Shown here piece by piece: positions 30,919-40,977 of a stretch of DNA of 64,000 nucleotides (position 1 is the first letter of the stretch; the number at the start of each line of letters is the position of its first letter). The DNA is taken from the NCBI RefSeq assembly GCF_000767615.3, contig NZ_CP009553.3:744001-808000 (forward strand), given 5' to 3'. This stretch comes from Pandoraea pnomenusa. Lineage in GTDB: Bacteria > Pseudomonadota > Gammaproteobacteria > Burkholderiales > Burkholderiaceae. The translations under genes were made by a program, and so were the position numbers. The notes below the pieces were generated by a model. That model made no database searches. It had not been told where the DNA came from and saw nothing but the letters and a program-made list of their open reading frames with translations.

Positions 30919-32475
30919 TCAGCGTGCGCGGCGCGTCATGAGCAGTCCGAGACCCAGCGCCGCGAGCGCCAGCAGCAGCGCGGGCGCGTTGCCGAAGCGG
31001 ATGTACGGCGTGAGTCCCGCGTACGGCTGCACGGTGCCGGTGAGCACGCCCGTCGTCATGGCCGGCAGACGGGCCTGCACACGGCCCTGTGCGTCGATGA
31101 TCGCCGTGGTGCCCGTGTTCGTGGCGCGCAGCATCGGGCGTCCGGTCTCCAGCGAGCGCATGCGGGCGATCTGCAAATGCTGGTCGAGCGCAATGGTGTC
31201 GCCGAACCAGGCCAGGTTCGTCGAGTTCGCCAGCACGGTGGCGGGCTCGGGCATGCTGCGAAGTGTCTGCGCGATCTCTTCCCCGAACAAGTCCTCGTAG
31301 CAGATATCGAACGCCACCCGCTGGTCGCGCACCACGAACCCGGCGGGGGTGGCCGTGCCGCGCAGAAAGTCGCCCAGCGGAATGTGCATCATGTCGACGA
31401 ACCAGCGAAAGCCCCACGGCACGAACTCGCCGAAAGGCACCAGATGGTGCTTGTCGTATCGGTAGAGCGTGCGATCGCGCGGCGTCACGCCGAACAGGCT
31501 GTTGGTCAGGTCCGTCGGCCCCCGGTCGGTGAGCGTGGCCCCCACGGCGCCGAGCGCCACGTGCGAGCCGGTGCGGTCCGCGAATTCGCGGATCGACGTG
31601 GCGATGTCGGGCGGAATGCCTTGCAGCAGCACCGGGAAGGCCGTCTCCGGCGTCATGATGAAGTCGGCCGGCGCCGCCACGATCATGTCGCGGTACAGCG
31701 TCATGGCGTGGTCGATCCCGGCGCGCTCGAACTTCATGTCCTGCGCGACATTGCCTTGCAGCAGGCGCACGGTGATCGGCTTGCCCGAAGGTGCGGTCCA
31801 TGCGTGGCGCGATAGCCCCGCACCCGCGCCCAGCAGGGCGAGCACGCCGATGACCATGGCCAGACGCCGCCCGGGCCGCACGGTCGCGACGGCGGGCAGC
31901 ACGGCCTGCGCGACGCCCGCAGCCGCCAGTGCGGCCAGACCGCCGATGCCATACACGCCGACGAGCGGTGCAAAGCCCGCGAGCGGGCCGTCGACATGGG
32001 CGTAGCCGGGCGAGAGCCACGGAAAGCCGGTGAAGACGGTGCCGCGCAGCCATTCCGCGAGGGTCCAGGCGCCGGCGAACGCCAGTGCGCGCCATGGGCC
32101 CGCCGGCCCCACCCAGCGGGTGGCCCAGGCAGCGAGCGCGGGGTACAGCGCGAGATAGATCGAGAACAGCACGACGGCGGCGCCGGCCATGATGCCGGGC
32201 ATGCCGCCGTAAGTGTGCATGCTGATATAGAGCCACCAGATGCCGCAGACGAAAGACGCGACGCCGAAGCAGCCGCCGAGCCACGCGGCGTCGCGCCGCG
32301 AGGCGCTGCGCGCCACGAGCGCGAACAGGCCCGCCATGGCAAGCAGTTGCAGCCACCAGACGTCGCGCGGCGCGAAGGCCAGCATTTGCGCGATTCCGGC
32401 CAGACCGGCGAGCGCGCGCGCACGCCAGGCCGGCCACGTGCGCCGCTCGGGCGCGTGGACGGTCATTTCCTGCAT
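30919..32475 (-). CDS. lnt: apolipoprotein N-acyltransferase
   Basis: 518-residue inner-membrane enzyme that adds the third acyl chain to outer-membrane lipoproteins. About six hydrophobic segments fill residues 20-210, then a nitrilase-like periplasmic domain carries the Glu-Lys-Cys triad: Glu in MTPETAFPV, Lys in KHHLVPFGEF and Cys in FDICYEDLFG. A last membrane segment and a basic tail close the protein. It lies 40 bp after corC, the same corC-lnt pairing as in E. coli. Confidence 0.94.
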   Translation of the reverse strand: MQEMTVHAPERRTWPAWRARALAGLAGIAQMLAFAPRDVWWLQLLAMAGLFALVARSASRRDAAWLGGCFGVASFVCGIWWLYISMHTYGGMPGIMAGAAVVLFSIYLALYPALAAWATRWVGPAGPWRALAFAGAWTLAEWLRGTVFTGFPWLSPGYAHVDGPLAGFAPLVGVYGIGGLAALAAAGVAQAVLPAVATVRPGRRLAMVIGVLALLGAGAGLSRHAWTAPSGKPITVRLLQGNVAQDMKFERAGIDHAMTLYRDMIVAAPADFIMTPETAFPVLLQGIPPDIATSIREFADRTGSHVALGAVGATLTDRGPTDLTNSLFGVTPRDRTLYRYDKHHLVPFGEFVPWGFRWFVDMMHIPLGDFLRGTATPAGFVVRDQRVAFDICYEDLFGEEIAQTLRSMPEPATVLANSTNLAWFGDTIALDQHLQIARMRSLETGRPMLRATNTGTTAIIDAQGRVQARLPAMTTGVLTGTVQPYAGLTPYIRFGNAPALLLALAALGLGLLMTRRAR

Positions 32476-32515
32476 GGATCGATCAAGGGGTTAATCGGGA
32501 GTCGGTCCAGGCCGG

Positions 32516-33391
32516 CTATTCGGCCTGAACGGCGGGCGCCGGTTCCACGCGCCGCAGGAGCAGCATGTGGACCTGACGGCCGTCGGCGCGCTGCACCTCG
32601 AACACGAGATTGCCGATACGCATGCGCTCGCCCCGGCGCGGCACGCGGCCGAACTGGTGCGTGATCATGCCGCCGATCGTGTCGTTCTCGTCATCGTGGA
32701 ACTGGGTGCCGAACGCTTCGTTGAATTGCTCGATCTCGGTGAGCGCACGAATGCGGTAAGTGCCATCCGGCGCCGCGATGATGTTGTCTTCCTCTTCATC
32801 GAAGTCGTATTCGTCCTCGATGTCACCGACGATCTGTTCGAGCACGTCCTCGATGGTGATGAGGCCCGCCACGCCGCCGTACTCGTCCACGACGATGGCG
32901 ATGTGGTTGCGATTCACGCGAAAGTCGTGCAGCAGCACGTTGAGACGCTTCGACTCGGGAATGAACACCGCCGGGCGCAGCATGTCGCGCACGTCGAAGT
33001 CGTGATTGGCGTAGTAACGCAGCAGGTCCTTCGCGAGCAGAATGCCGATGATGTTGTCGCGATTGCCTTCGTACACCGGATAGCGCGAGTGCGCCTGTTC
33101 CAATACGAAGGGCATGAATTCTTCAGGCGTCTGCTCGATATTGACGGCGTCCATTTGCGCGCGCGGCACCATGATGTCGCGTGCGCACAGATCGGCCACC
33201 TGGAATACGCCCTCGATCATCGCCAGCGAATCGGCGTCCATCAGGTTGCGGGCGTGAGCGTCTTGCAGAATTTCGAGCAACTCCGCACGCGACTCCGGTT
33301 CCGGGGAAATCAGATCGGTCAGGCGTTCGAGCAGAGAGCGAGGTTTGTCGGTGTTTTTTCGACCGGGTCGACTGGGATAAGGGTCGTTCAT
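32516..33391 (-). CDS. corC: CorC/YbeX family protein with CBS and transporter-associated domains
   Basis: 291-residue cytosolic protein linked to magnesium/cobalt efflux and, in other species, to ribosome biogenesis. The order is an N-terminal segment, paired CBS domains (DLCARDIMVPRAQMDAV and FIPESKRLNVLLHDFR...VVDEYGGVAGLITIEDVLEQIVGDIEDEYD) and the C-terminal CorC_HlyC domain (about residues 205-285). ATG 33391 gives the usual family length; the longer open frame upstream is not conserved-looking. It is part of the phoH-ybeY-corC-lnt cluster. Confidence 0.92.
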   Translation of the reverse strand: MNDPYPSRPGRKNTDKPRSLLERLTDLISPEPESRAELLEILQDAHARNLMDADSLAMIEGVFQVADLCARDIMVPRAQMDAVNIEQTPEEFMPFVLEQAHSRYPVYEGNRDNIIGILLAKDLLRYYANHDFDVRDMLRPAVFIPESKRLNVLLHDFRVNRNHIAIVVDEYGGVAGLITIEDVLEQIVGDIEDEYDFDEEEDNIIAAPDGTYRIRALTEIEQFNEAFGTQFHDDENDTIGGMITHQFGRVPRRGERMRIGNLVFEVQRADGRQVHMLLLRRVEPAPAVQAE

Positions 33392-33556
33392 GACGGCGCG
33401 TCCAAGTTGGGCGGACGCCGAGCTGTTACAGGAACCCCAAGGATACACCAGATGTGTGGCAACGCCGCGTGAGCCGCGTGCGGCTGGCCTGCGCGAGATC
33501 GGGGCACCACCGGCGGCCATCCCGCGCGACGCCGGAGGAAAGGCGCGACGGGACGC

Positions 33557-34252
33557 TTAGTCGCCGTGATGCGCACCGCAACGGTGCAGTATTGCTTCGA
33601 GTGCGGGGTCGGCCATGCCTGCCTCGCGCAGCGCCTTGACGGTACGGGCGACGTAGTCGCGCGTTGTGCCGTAGCGGCCCTGCGCGCAGTCGAACACCTC
33701 GCGGATGATGGCGTCGGGCAATCGGCCTGCGTAGCTTTTCACGTCGCGCCGCATCACGAATGCGAGCGCCGGCTGCGTGCGGCCGTCGGCGAGACGGCAG
33801 TTCAGCCATGCCGGGCGATACGACCCCATGGCCATCTCGCGATACCAGAGCGTTTCGAATTCCTCTCTAACCCTGGCCGCCGCGAGCCGCAGCGCGACTC
33901 CGGCGCAGGAGCCGCCCCGATCGAGCGCCAGCACGAGGCCCGGCTTTTCGGGGGTGCCGCGGTTCACGCGCGACCACAGGTATAGCCCGCGATGGTAGCC
34001 GTGCACGCGGGCATGCAGGCTTTCCTCGACCGGCATGCCGGGGTTCCAGATGAGCGAGCCGTAGGCAAAGATCCAGAGATCCTGGCGACCGTCCCAACCC
34101 TCGAGCGCGGCGTCGAGCGAGCCGAGGAGTTCGTCGCGGCTCAGATGCCGCGACACGCCGAGATCCGGCGGGTAGCGGTCGCAGGCCGGCCCGCCCGTTG
34201 CGCCGGACATCGGGGCGTCCGGAGGTGTCGAGGCGTCGGGAGTGCGATCCAT
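33557..34252 (-). CDS. ChaC-like gamma-glutamylcyclotransferase
   Basis: 231-residue protein with the ChaC signature FAYGSLIWNPGMP and the catalytic Glu in YREMAMGSYRPAWL. ChaC enzymes cleave glutathione to 5-oxoproline and Cys-Gly in the cytosol. A 30-residue Pro/Ala-rich leader precedes the domain, so the true start could be the internal ATG at residue 15. It interrupts the usual ybeY-corC neighbourship, with 33 bp to ybeY and 165 bp to corC, in the same direction. Confidence 0.87.
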   Translation of the reverse strand: MDRTPDASTPPDAPMSGATGGPACDRYPPDLGVSRHLSRDELLGSLDAALEGWDGRQDLWIFAYGSLIWNPGMPVEESLHARVHGYHRGLYLWSRVNRGTPEKPGLVLALDRGGSCAGVALRLAAARVREEFETLWYREMAMGSYRPAWLNCRLADGRTQPALAFVMRRDVKSYAGRLPDAIIREVFDCAQGRYGTTRDYVARTVKALREAGMADPALEAILHRCGAHHGD

Positions 34253-34285
34253 GGGCGAAGAAGGTTCGGGGATTCGGATGCGGGC

Positions 34286-34854
34286 TCAGGCGCGGCGCGG
34301 CCGCGCCGGGGCGGAGCGTGCTGCGCGTGGGGATTTCGGCGAAGCGGCTGCCCCGGCCGTGGCAGACGCCTTCGGCGTCCTGGTGGACTTCTCGGCGGCA
34401 TAGGGATCCGCGTAACCCAGTCCGGCGAGAATTTCCGTCTCAAGGCTTTCCATTTCCACCGCCTCGTCGTCTTCCTCGTGGTCGTAGCCCTGCGCATGCA
34501 GCACGCCGTGCACGATCAGGTGCGCGTAGTGCGCTTCGAGCGTGATTCCCTGTTCGTTCGCTTCGCGCTCGACCACCGGGCAGCACAGCACGATGTCGCC
34601 CGTCACCGGATCGCTCTCGTCCTGCGCGTAGGCAAACGTGAGTACGTTAGTCGCGTAGTCCTTGCCGCGATAGCCGCGGTTGAGGGCCTGACCTTCCTCG
34701 GCGTCGACGAAACGCAATGTGAGTTCGGCGTCGGCCAGCAGCGCGGCTTGCACCCAGCGGCGCAGGGCCGCGCGCGAAAGCAGCGCCTTGTGCGCGGCGA
34801 ACGCCGGTCCCGCGACGAACTGACTCGTGAGCGTGAGCGCGTGGCGCGCGGTGC

Positions 34855-34858
<4 letters not shown>
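34286..34858 (-). CDS. ybeY: endoribonuclease YbeY
   Basis: 190-residue single-strand endoribonuclease involved in 16S rRNA 3'-end maturation and ribosome quality control. The zinc motif [11 protein letters not shown] is present, with [14 protein letters not shown] and [11 protein letters not shown] before it. The last 35 residues are a basic Ala/Pro/Ser-rich tail absent from E. coli YbeY. The start overlaps phoH by four bases, so the two are translationally coupled. Confidence 0.93.
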
Positions 34859-35955
<1,097 letters not shown>

Positions 35956-36022
35956 CGGGCAGGCACCGCGTTTGGGTGGCGTGTCCGATGCGGCCGGGTC
36001 CGGTCATGGTCGCAAATTTCGC

Positions 36023-37366
36023 TCAGTGCGTGGTGACGAGTTCGCCGCGCAGCGAGTGCGGGTAGGCGAAGGTGATCACAACGTCGGTCATCTGGCCGAT
36101 CAGGGCCGCGCGCTGCGCTTCCGGTACGGGGAAGTTCACCACGCGGTTGTTCTCCGTGCGGCCTTGCAGCTCGTTCGGGTCCTTGCGCGACACGCCTTCG
36201 ACCAGAATGCGCTGGCGCGAACCGACCATGCGCTGGCTGATGCGCGCGGCGTTCTCCTCGATGACCGCCTGCAGGTGTTGCAGGCGCCGCAGCTTGACCT
36301 CGCGCGGCGTGTCGTCGGGCAGGTTGGCCGCCGGGGTACCGGGGCGCGGGCTGTAGATGAACGAGAAGCTCGTGTCGTAGCCGATCTCGTGAATCATCGC
36401 CATGAGCTTGTCGAAGTCTTCCTCCGTCTCGCCCGGGAAGCCGACGATGAAGTCTGACGACATCGACATGTCCGGTCGCACCTGGCGCAGGCGGCGAATG
36501 ATCGACTTGTACTCGAGCACCGTGTAGCCACGCTTCATGGCCGACAGCACGCGGTCGGCGCCGTGCTGCACGGGCAGGTGCAAATGGCTCACGAGCTTGG
36601 GCACCCTGGCGTAGGTGTCGATCAGGCGCTGCGTGAATTCCTTCGGGTGGCTGGTCGTGTAGCGGATGCGTTCGATGCCCGGCACTTCCGCCACGTATTC
36701 GATGAGCAGCGCGAAGTCCGCGATCTCGCCGTCGGCCATCAGGCCGCGGTAGGCGTTCACGTTCTGGCCGAGCAGGGTGATTTCACGCACGCCTTGTTCG
36801 GCCAGACCGGCGATTTCGGTGAGCACGTCGTCGAACGGGCGCGAGACCTCGTCGCCGCGCGTGTACGGCACCACGCAGTAGCTGCAATACTTGGAGCAGC
36901 CCTCCATGATCGAGACGAAGGCGGTCGCGCCCTCGACCTTCGCCGGCGGCAGATGGTCGAACTTCTCGATTTCCGGGAACGAAATGTCGACCTGCGAGCG
37001 GCCGGTCGAGCGGCGCGCTTCGAGCATTTGCGGCAGGCGGTGCAGGGTTTGAGGGCCGAACACGACATCGACGTACGGCGCGCGCTGCACGATGGCCGCG
37101 CCTTCCTGACTGGCCACGCAACCGCCGACGCCGATCACCAGGTCGGGCTTGATTTCCTTGAGCGCGCGCATGCGGCCCAGATCCGAGAACACCTTCTCCT
37201 GCGCCTTCTCGCGCACCGAGCAGGTGTTGAACAGAATGACGTCGGCGTCTTCGGGGGTGTCGGTCTTTTCGAGGCCTTCGGCTGCGCCGAGCACGTCCGC
37301 CATCTTGTCGGAGTCGTACTCGTTCATCTGACAGCCGAACGTCTTGATGTAAATCTTCTTTGCCAT
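36023..37366 (-). CDS. miaB: tRNA-2-methylthio-N6-dimethylallyladenosine synthase
   Basis: 447-residue radical-SAM methylthiotransferase that modifies A37 of tRNAs reading UNN codons. The N-terminal UPF0004 domain has its three cluster Cys in [20 protein letters not shown] and [10 protein letters not shown]. The radical-SAM triad is CSKYCSYC, followed by the C-terminal TRAM domain (about 375-440). It heads the minus-strand miaB-ybeZ-ybeY cluster. Confidence 0.96.
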   Translation of the reverse strand: MAKKIYIKTFGCQMNEYDSDKMADVLGAAEGLEKTDTPEDADVILFNTCSVREKAQEKVFSDLGRMRALKEIKPDLVIGVGGCVASQEGAAIVQRAPYVDVVFGPQTLHRLPQMLEARRSTGRSQVDISFPEIEKFDHLPPAKVEGATAFVSIMEGCSKYCSYCVVPYTRGDEVSRPFDDVLTEIAGLAEQGVREITLLGQNVNAYRGLMADGEIADFALLIEYVAEVPGIERIRYTTSHPKEFTQRLIDTYARVPKLVSHLHLPVQHGADRVLSAMKRGYTVLEYKSIIRRLRQVRPDMSMSSDFIVGFPGETEEDFDKLMAMIHEIGYDTSFSFIYSPRPGTPAANLPDDTPREVKLRRLQHLQAVIEENAARISQRMVGSRQRILVEGVSRKDPNELQGRTENNRVVNFPVPEAQRAALIGQMTDVVITFAYPHSLRGELVTTH

Positions 37367-37473
37367 TGAGTGTGCGCCGTTCGCAGTGGTTGACCTGGGG
37401 GCGTCCGTATTGATGTTTCAGGGGTTGGGCCCGCGCCGGCGGGCCGGGCCGCGGAACAAAAGCGGCGGCCCAA

Positions 37474-37496
37474 ACGCAAAAGCCGGCGTGGCCGGC
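37474..37496 (-). terminator. intrinsic terminator of the metal ABC transporter operon
   Basis: GCCGGC-GTG-GCCGGC hairpin (37482-37496) that reads on the minus strand into TTTTGCGTTTG. It is about 77 bp past the stop of the metal-binding protein gene and before the start region of miaB. Confidence 0.6.
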
Positions 37497-37572
37497 CTGT
37501 CCGGACCTCCGTGGCGGGGCCGGTGTATGGTGCACGCATTATACCGCGTGCACCGTCGGGGACGTGCGAGGA

Positions 37573-38502
37573 CTAGCGGTTGTCCTTCATCGCCGCGGCC
37601 AGCGCGCGAATGTTGTGCTGGAACAACTGAAGGTAGGTCGACGCTTCCGGATTCTGCGACAGGGCGTCGGAATACAGCTTGCCGTCGACCGTGACCCTGG
37701 CGTCTCGCGCGATGCGCTGCACCAGGCGCGGGTTCGAGATGTTTTCCATGAACACCGCCTTGATGCCGGTGCGGCGGATCACGCGAATCAGGTTGGCCAC
37801 GTCCCGGGCGCTCGCTTCGCTCTCCGTCGACACCCCTTCCGGTGCGAGGAACCGGATGCCGAAGCGCTGGCCGAGGTAGCCGAAGGCGTCATGCGAGGTC
37901 AGCACCACGCGGCGCGACGCGGCGATCGGTGCCAGTTGCTTGTTCGCCCAGGTAATGAGGTCGTCGAGCGCGCCGCGATAGTTCCTGGCACGATCGGCGT
38001 AATACGTGGCGCCGGCCGGATCGGCCTGCGACAGCGCCGCGGCGATGTTGTCGACCATCGTTTTCACGCGCTCCGGATCCTGGAACATGTGCGGGTCGGA
38101 TACCGTGTGGCCCTCGTCGACCATCGTGCGGGGCTTGAGGCCCTTGGTCACGGTCACCAGCGTGCCGGGATAGTGGCTCGACTTCATCAGACGCGGCAGC
38201 CAGCCCTCGAAACCCAGGCCGTTGACGAAGAAGAGTTTCGTACCGGAGATTTTCGCCACGTCCGCCGGGGTGGGCTCGTAGACATGGGTGTCCTGATCGG
38301 GGCCGACGAGCGTCGTGACATCGACCCGGTCGCCGCCGACCACCTTCACGATGTCGGCCAGGATGCTGAAGCTCGCGCCCACGGGCAGGCGCGTATCCTG
38401 CGCGCGGGCCGGGCTGGCGAGGCTCAGCGCGAGGGCGACCATCGCGGCGAAGAACCCTGCGCCCAGCCACGATTTGCCGCCCGTTTTACCCAATCCGAAC
38501 AT
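37573..38502 (-). CDS. znuA: metal (Zn/Mn) ABC transporter substrate-binding protein
   Basis: 309-residue periplasmic binding protein of the cluster A-I (ZnuA/TroA) family with a signal peptide ending SPARAQ (about residue 34). Expected ligands are His in DTHVYEPTPADV, His in VSDPHMFQD, His in TSHDAFGYLGQRFG and Asp in KLYSDALSQ. This H-H-H-D set resembles TroA, and the His-rich loop of classical ZnuA is missing, so zinc versus manganese is open. ATG 38502 has an excellent AGAGAGGA site overlapping the znuB stop. It is the last gene of the operon. Confidence 0.88.
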   Translation of the reverse strand: MFGLGKTGGKSWLGAGFFAAMVALALSLASPARAQDTRLPVGASFSILADIVKVVGGDRVDVTTLVGPDQDTHVYEPTPADVAKISGTKLFFVNGLGFEGWLPRLMKSSHYPGTLVTVTKGLKPRTMVDEGHTVSDPHMFQDPERVKTMVDNIAAALSQADPAGATYYADRARNYRGALDDLITWANKQLAPIAASRRVVLTSHDAFGYLGQRFGIRFLAPEGVSTESEASARDVANLIRVIRRTGIKAVFMENISNPRLVQRIARDARVTVDGKLYSDALSQNPEASTYLQLFQHNIRALAAAMKDNR

Positions 38503-38513
38503 GTTTTCCTCTC

Positions 38514-39377
38514 TTAAAGCGCGGGGGCCTTCGCAGCGGATGCGCCGCCCGACGAAATCAGCAGGGCGCCCAGGTAGGCGACTCCCGCCGTCAATACGAT
38601 GGCCGGCCCGGAAGGGCAGGCCAGGTAATACGACATCAACAGGCCGATCACGCTCGACGCACTGGCTATCAGCCACGCCACGAGGAGCATGCCCGGCAAC
38701 GTGCGGGCGACGAGCCGCGACGTGGCCGCCGGCAGCATCATCAGCCCGACGGCCATCAGCGTGCCCATGGCCTGAAAGCCCGCAACGAGGTTCATGACCG
38801 TGAGCACCGTGAAGCCGAGGTGATACCGCATCACGGTCTTGCCGCGGCTCTGGCCGAGGAACGTCGGGTCGGCGCTGTCGAGCACGAGACCGCGATAATG
38901 CCACCCGAACCACAACAACGTCACTGTCGCGATCGCGGCCACCAGGATCAGCGACGGGTCGTCGACCGCCAGCACCGAGCCGAAGAGCAGGTGCATCAGG
39001 TCCACGCTGTTGCCCCACTTCGACACGATGACCACACCGCCCGCGAGCGCGAGCAGGTAGAAGCCGGCGAACGAGGCGCCCTCGTCGAGCCGCGTGCGGC
39101 GACTCGACAGGCCGGCGAGCAGCGCGACGAGCAGACCCGCCACCATGCCGCCGCCGGCCATCCACGGCAGCGACAGGCCACCGATCAGATACCCCACGGC
39201 CGCCCCGGGCAGCACGGCATGCGAGAGCGAGTCGCCCATCAGGCTCATGCGGCGAAGCAACAGGAAGACGCCGACCGGCGTGCAGCCGATCGACAGCGCC
39301 AGGCTGCCGACGAGCGCGTGCCGCATGAAGTCGAATTCGGCGAACGGGCCGACCAGCCAATCGAGCAGTGCAGTCAC
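38514..39377 (-). CDS. znuB: metal ABC transporter permease
   Basis: 287-residue inner-membrane permease of the ABC-3 family, with about eight hydrophobic segments and the conserved MSLMGDSLSHAVLPGAAVGY loop. The start is GTG 39377 with GGGGAGA six bases upstream. It overlaps the ATPase stop by four bases (GTGA), while the longer open frame above it is just the other frame of the ATPase gene. Forms the channel for the metal released by the binding protein. Confidence 0.9.
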   Translation of the reverse strand: MTALLDWLVGPFAEFDFMRHALVGSLALSIGCTPVGVFLLLRRMSLMGDSLSHAVLPGAAVGYLIGGLSLPWMAGGGMVAGLLVALLAGLSSRRTRLDEGASFAGFYLLALAGGVVIVSKWGNSVDLMHLLFGSVLAVDDPSLILVAAIATVTLLWFGWHYRGLVLDSADPTFLGQSRGKTVMRYHLGFTVLTVMNLVAGFQAMGTLMAVGLMMLPAATSRLVARTLPGMLLVAWLIASASSVIGLLMSYYLACPSGPAIVLTAGVAYLGALLISSGGASAAKAPAL

Positions 39378-40153
39378 CGTCGATCTCCCCGCGTTGCCAT
39401 GATCGACGCATCCGGGGCCGCGGCGCGGGCCGCGCGCGCCGTGTAGCCGCCCGCGCCGGACAGCGCGACGGCGGCACCGCCGGCCGCGCGTTCGCCGGAC
39501 GGAAAGGCGCCGTGCAAACACGCCGCCGGCGCACCCGACGAGACCAGTCGGCCGGCCATCACGGCCACGTGCGCAAAGCGCTCGAGCACCAGTGGCAGGT
39601 CATGCAGCACCGTCACCACCGTGCGACCTTCGTTGCGCCATTGATCCAGCAAGGCCAGCAACAGTTCCGCCGACGGTACGTCGATGCCGGTCAGCGGTTC
39701 GTCGAGCAAAACGATCGGCGCGTCCTCGACGATCAGCCGGGCGAAGCGCGCACGCTGCCATTGCCCCCCGGACAGGACTTCCAGCGGCTGGGTACACCGG
39801 TCGGCGAGACCGACGCGCGCCAGGGCGTCGTGAGCCCGTGCGAATTCGTCGCGGCCGAGGCGGCGTGCGTCGCCGGTGCGCCGCCACGTGCCGGTGAGCA
39901 CGTACTCCTCGACGCACATTGGAAACCGATGGTCCGTTTCCGGTCGTTGCGACAGATAGGCCACCGGCCCGTCGCTCACGATCCTGCCCCGCGACGCCTT
40001 CTGCAGTCCCGCCAGCGCGCGCAGCAAGGTCGTCTTGCCCCCGCCGTTGGGGCCGACGACGGCCGAGAGCACGCCGGGCGCGAACGTGACGTCGACCCCC
40101 TCGAGCGCCGCATTGGCGCCGAAATGCACCGAAAGATCCTGACAGCCGATCAC
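39374..40153 (-). CDS. znuC: metal ABC transporter ATP-binding protein
   Basis: 259-residue ATPase. Walker A is GPNGGGKTTLL, the ABC signature is LSGGQWQRARFAR, Walker B is IVLLDEPLTGID, and the switch His lies in TVLHDLP. A C-terminal extension of about 40 Ala/Gly-rich residues is not part of the usual fold. The start is GTG 40153 with GGGAG eight bases upstream. It overlaps the stop of a 40-codon upstream ORF by four bases (GTGA), and overlaps znuB in the same way. Confidence 0.9.
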   Translation of the reverse strand: MIGCQDLSVHFGANAALEGVDVTFAPGVLSAVVGPNGGGKTTLLRALAGLQKASRGRIVSDGPVAYLSQRPETDHRFPMCVEEYVLTGTWRRTGDARRLGRDEFARAHDALARVGLADRCTQPLEVLSGGQWQRARFARLIVEDAPIVLLDEPLTGIDVPSAELLLALLDQWRNEGRTVVTVLHDLPLVLERFAHVAVMAGRLVSSGAPAACLHGAFPSGERAAGGAAVALSGAGGYTARAARAAAPDASIMATRGDRR

Positions 40154-40272
40154 GACGCGACTCCCAGCAGCGCCCAATAGACGAGCGCCCACATCGGCAG
40201 GAGCACGAGCAACGTCAATGCGGTGCGTTCCCAGCCGGCAAGACGGTATAGCCAAACGGAAAAACGAATCAT
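40150..40272 (-). CDS. small hydrophobic protein coupled to znuC
   Basis: A 40-codon ORF: a basic, aromatic N-terminus (MIRFSVWLYRLAGWER) followed by one hydrophobic stretch (TALTLLVLLPMWALVYWALL), so a single-span inner-membrane peptide is predicted. Its TGA overlaps the GTG start of znuC, the same coupling used by the rest of the operon, which is the main argument that it is translated. There is no good Shine-Dalgarno site before ATG 40272. I do not recognise a family. It could be a leader peptide or a small transporter subunit. Confidence 0.5.
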   Translation of the reverse strand: MIRFSVWLYRLAGWERTALTLLVLLPMWALVYWALLGVAS

Positions 40273-40294
40273 GGAGGCGGCGGGCGATGCCCGG

Positions 40295-40313
40295 ACACAG
40301 TTTGCAACTGTGT
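40295..40313. promoter_or_regulatory. perfect 19-bp palindrome, candidate metal-regulator operator 1
   Basis: ACACAGTT-TGC-AACTGTGT, a perfect 8+3+8 inverted repeat, 23 bp upstream of the small ORF that heads the metal transporter operon. Together with the next palindrome it resembles paired Zur/Fur-family operators. Assignment to Zur is inference. Confidence 0.6.
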
Positions 40314-40317
40314 AATA

Positions 40318-40336
40318 AATGCAACAAAGTTGCATT
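40318..40336. promoter_or_regulatory. perfect 19-bp palindrome, candidate metal-regulator operator 2
   Basis: AATGCAAC-AAA-GTTGCATT, a perfect 8+3+8 inverted repeat with the same architecture as the neighbouring palindrome. The centres are 23 bp apart, about two helical turns. Shared half-site letters (GCAAC/GTTGC against AGTT/AACT) are only partial. Confidence 0.6.
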
Positions 40337-40903
40337 ATTGCACGAAATGAACCGGAAGCGGTGATGGCGCGGGAGTGCCGGGGCGACACAGGGCGTTACA
40401 CAATCAACGCAGCACATTTCGGCGAACCGGCGTAACATGAGTTCACGCACGATCGACTGGCACGCTGTTCGCTTCATTCCAGAGATCGGCAATATGCAAG
40501 GTATCGATGCGACGGTGGCATGGTGCGGTGCCGCGGCCCGGCCGGAACCTCTGGCAGGCACGGGCGCGAAGCGCGACATCCATGGCCGATTCGTCCCGTC
40601 CGGTACGATTTCGCCGAGGAGGTTCGCCCGTTCAGACATCCGGCAATCGTCGACTTTCCGCCTGCGTCCGTCGGGTGCCGCACCCGCCGCCCGCACGACC
40701 TTCGCGACCTCGCGCCGTCGCGATGCTTCGTCAGGAACGCCCTCCGTCATGCGCCCACGTCTTCGCGTTCGTCGACGTCGTCGGGCCCCCCACTTTTTTC
40801 CGCAGAATACGATACGACGCTCATGGGAAAATCCGTCAAATACATAGGATTCCGTAATGAATTGCGCGTATGAAAAATCGGTGGTGCGTGCAGGCAAACC
40901 CGA

Positions 40904-40977
40904 GTGCGCAATGCGTGGGATGGTGCTTGAAAAAACGCTCGAATTTCGACGCAACGGCATGGCCGTGCGCAATGCGT
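40904..40977 (+). repeat. 13-bp direct repeat upstream of prkA
   Basis: GTGCGCAATGCGT occurs exactly at 40904-40916 and 40965-40977 (61 bp apart). Its core ATTGCGCA recurs inverted at 41209-41216. All lie in the non-coding leader of the prkA operon. Confidence 0.7.

Noticed and set aside
40458..40473. Sigma-54-like element TGGCAC-N5-TCGC (GG-N10-GC spacing) upstream of prkA
   Set aside because: About 815 bp from prkA, GC element imperfect and no enhancer-binding protein gene nearby; more likely chance, although yeaG is nitrogen-regulated in E. coli.
40437..40847. 136-codon plus-strand frame in the metal operon/prkA intergenic region
   Set aside because: Arg-rich sequence without domain character; parts are open in several frames at once, as expected of GC-rich non-coding DNA.
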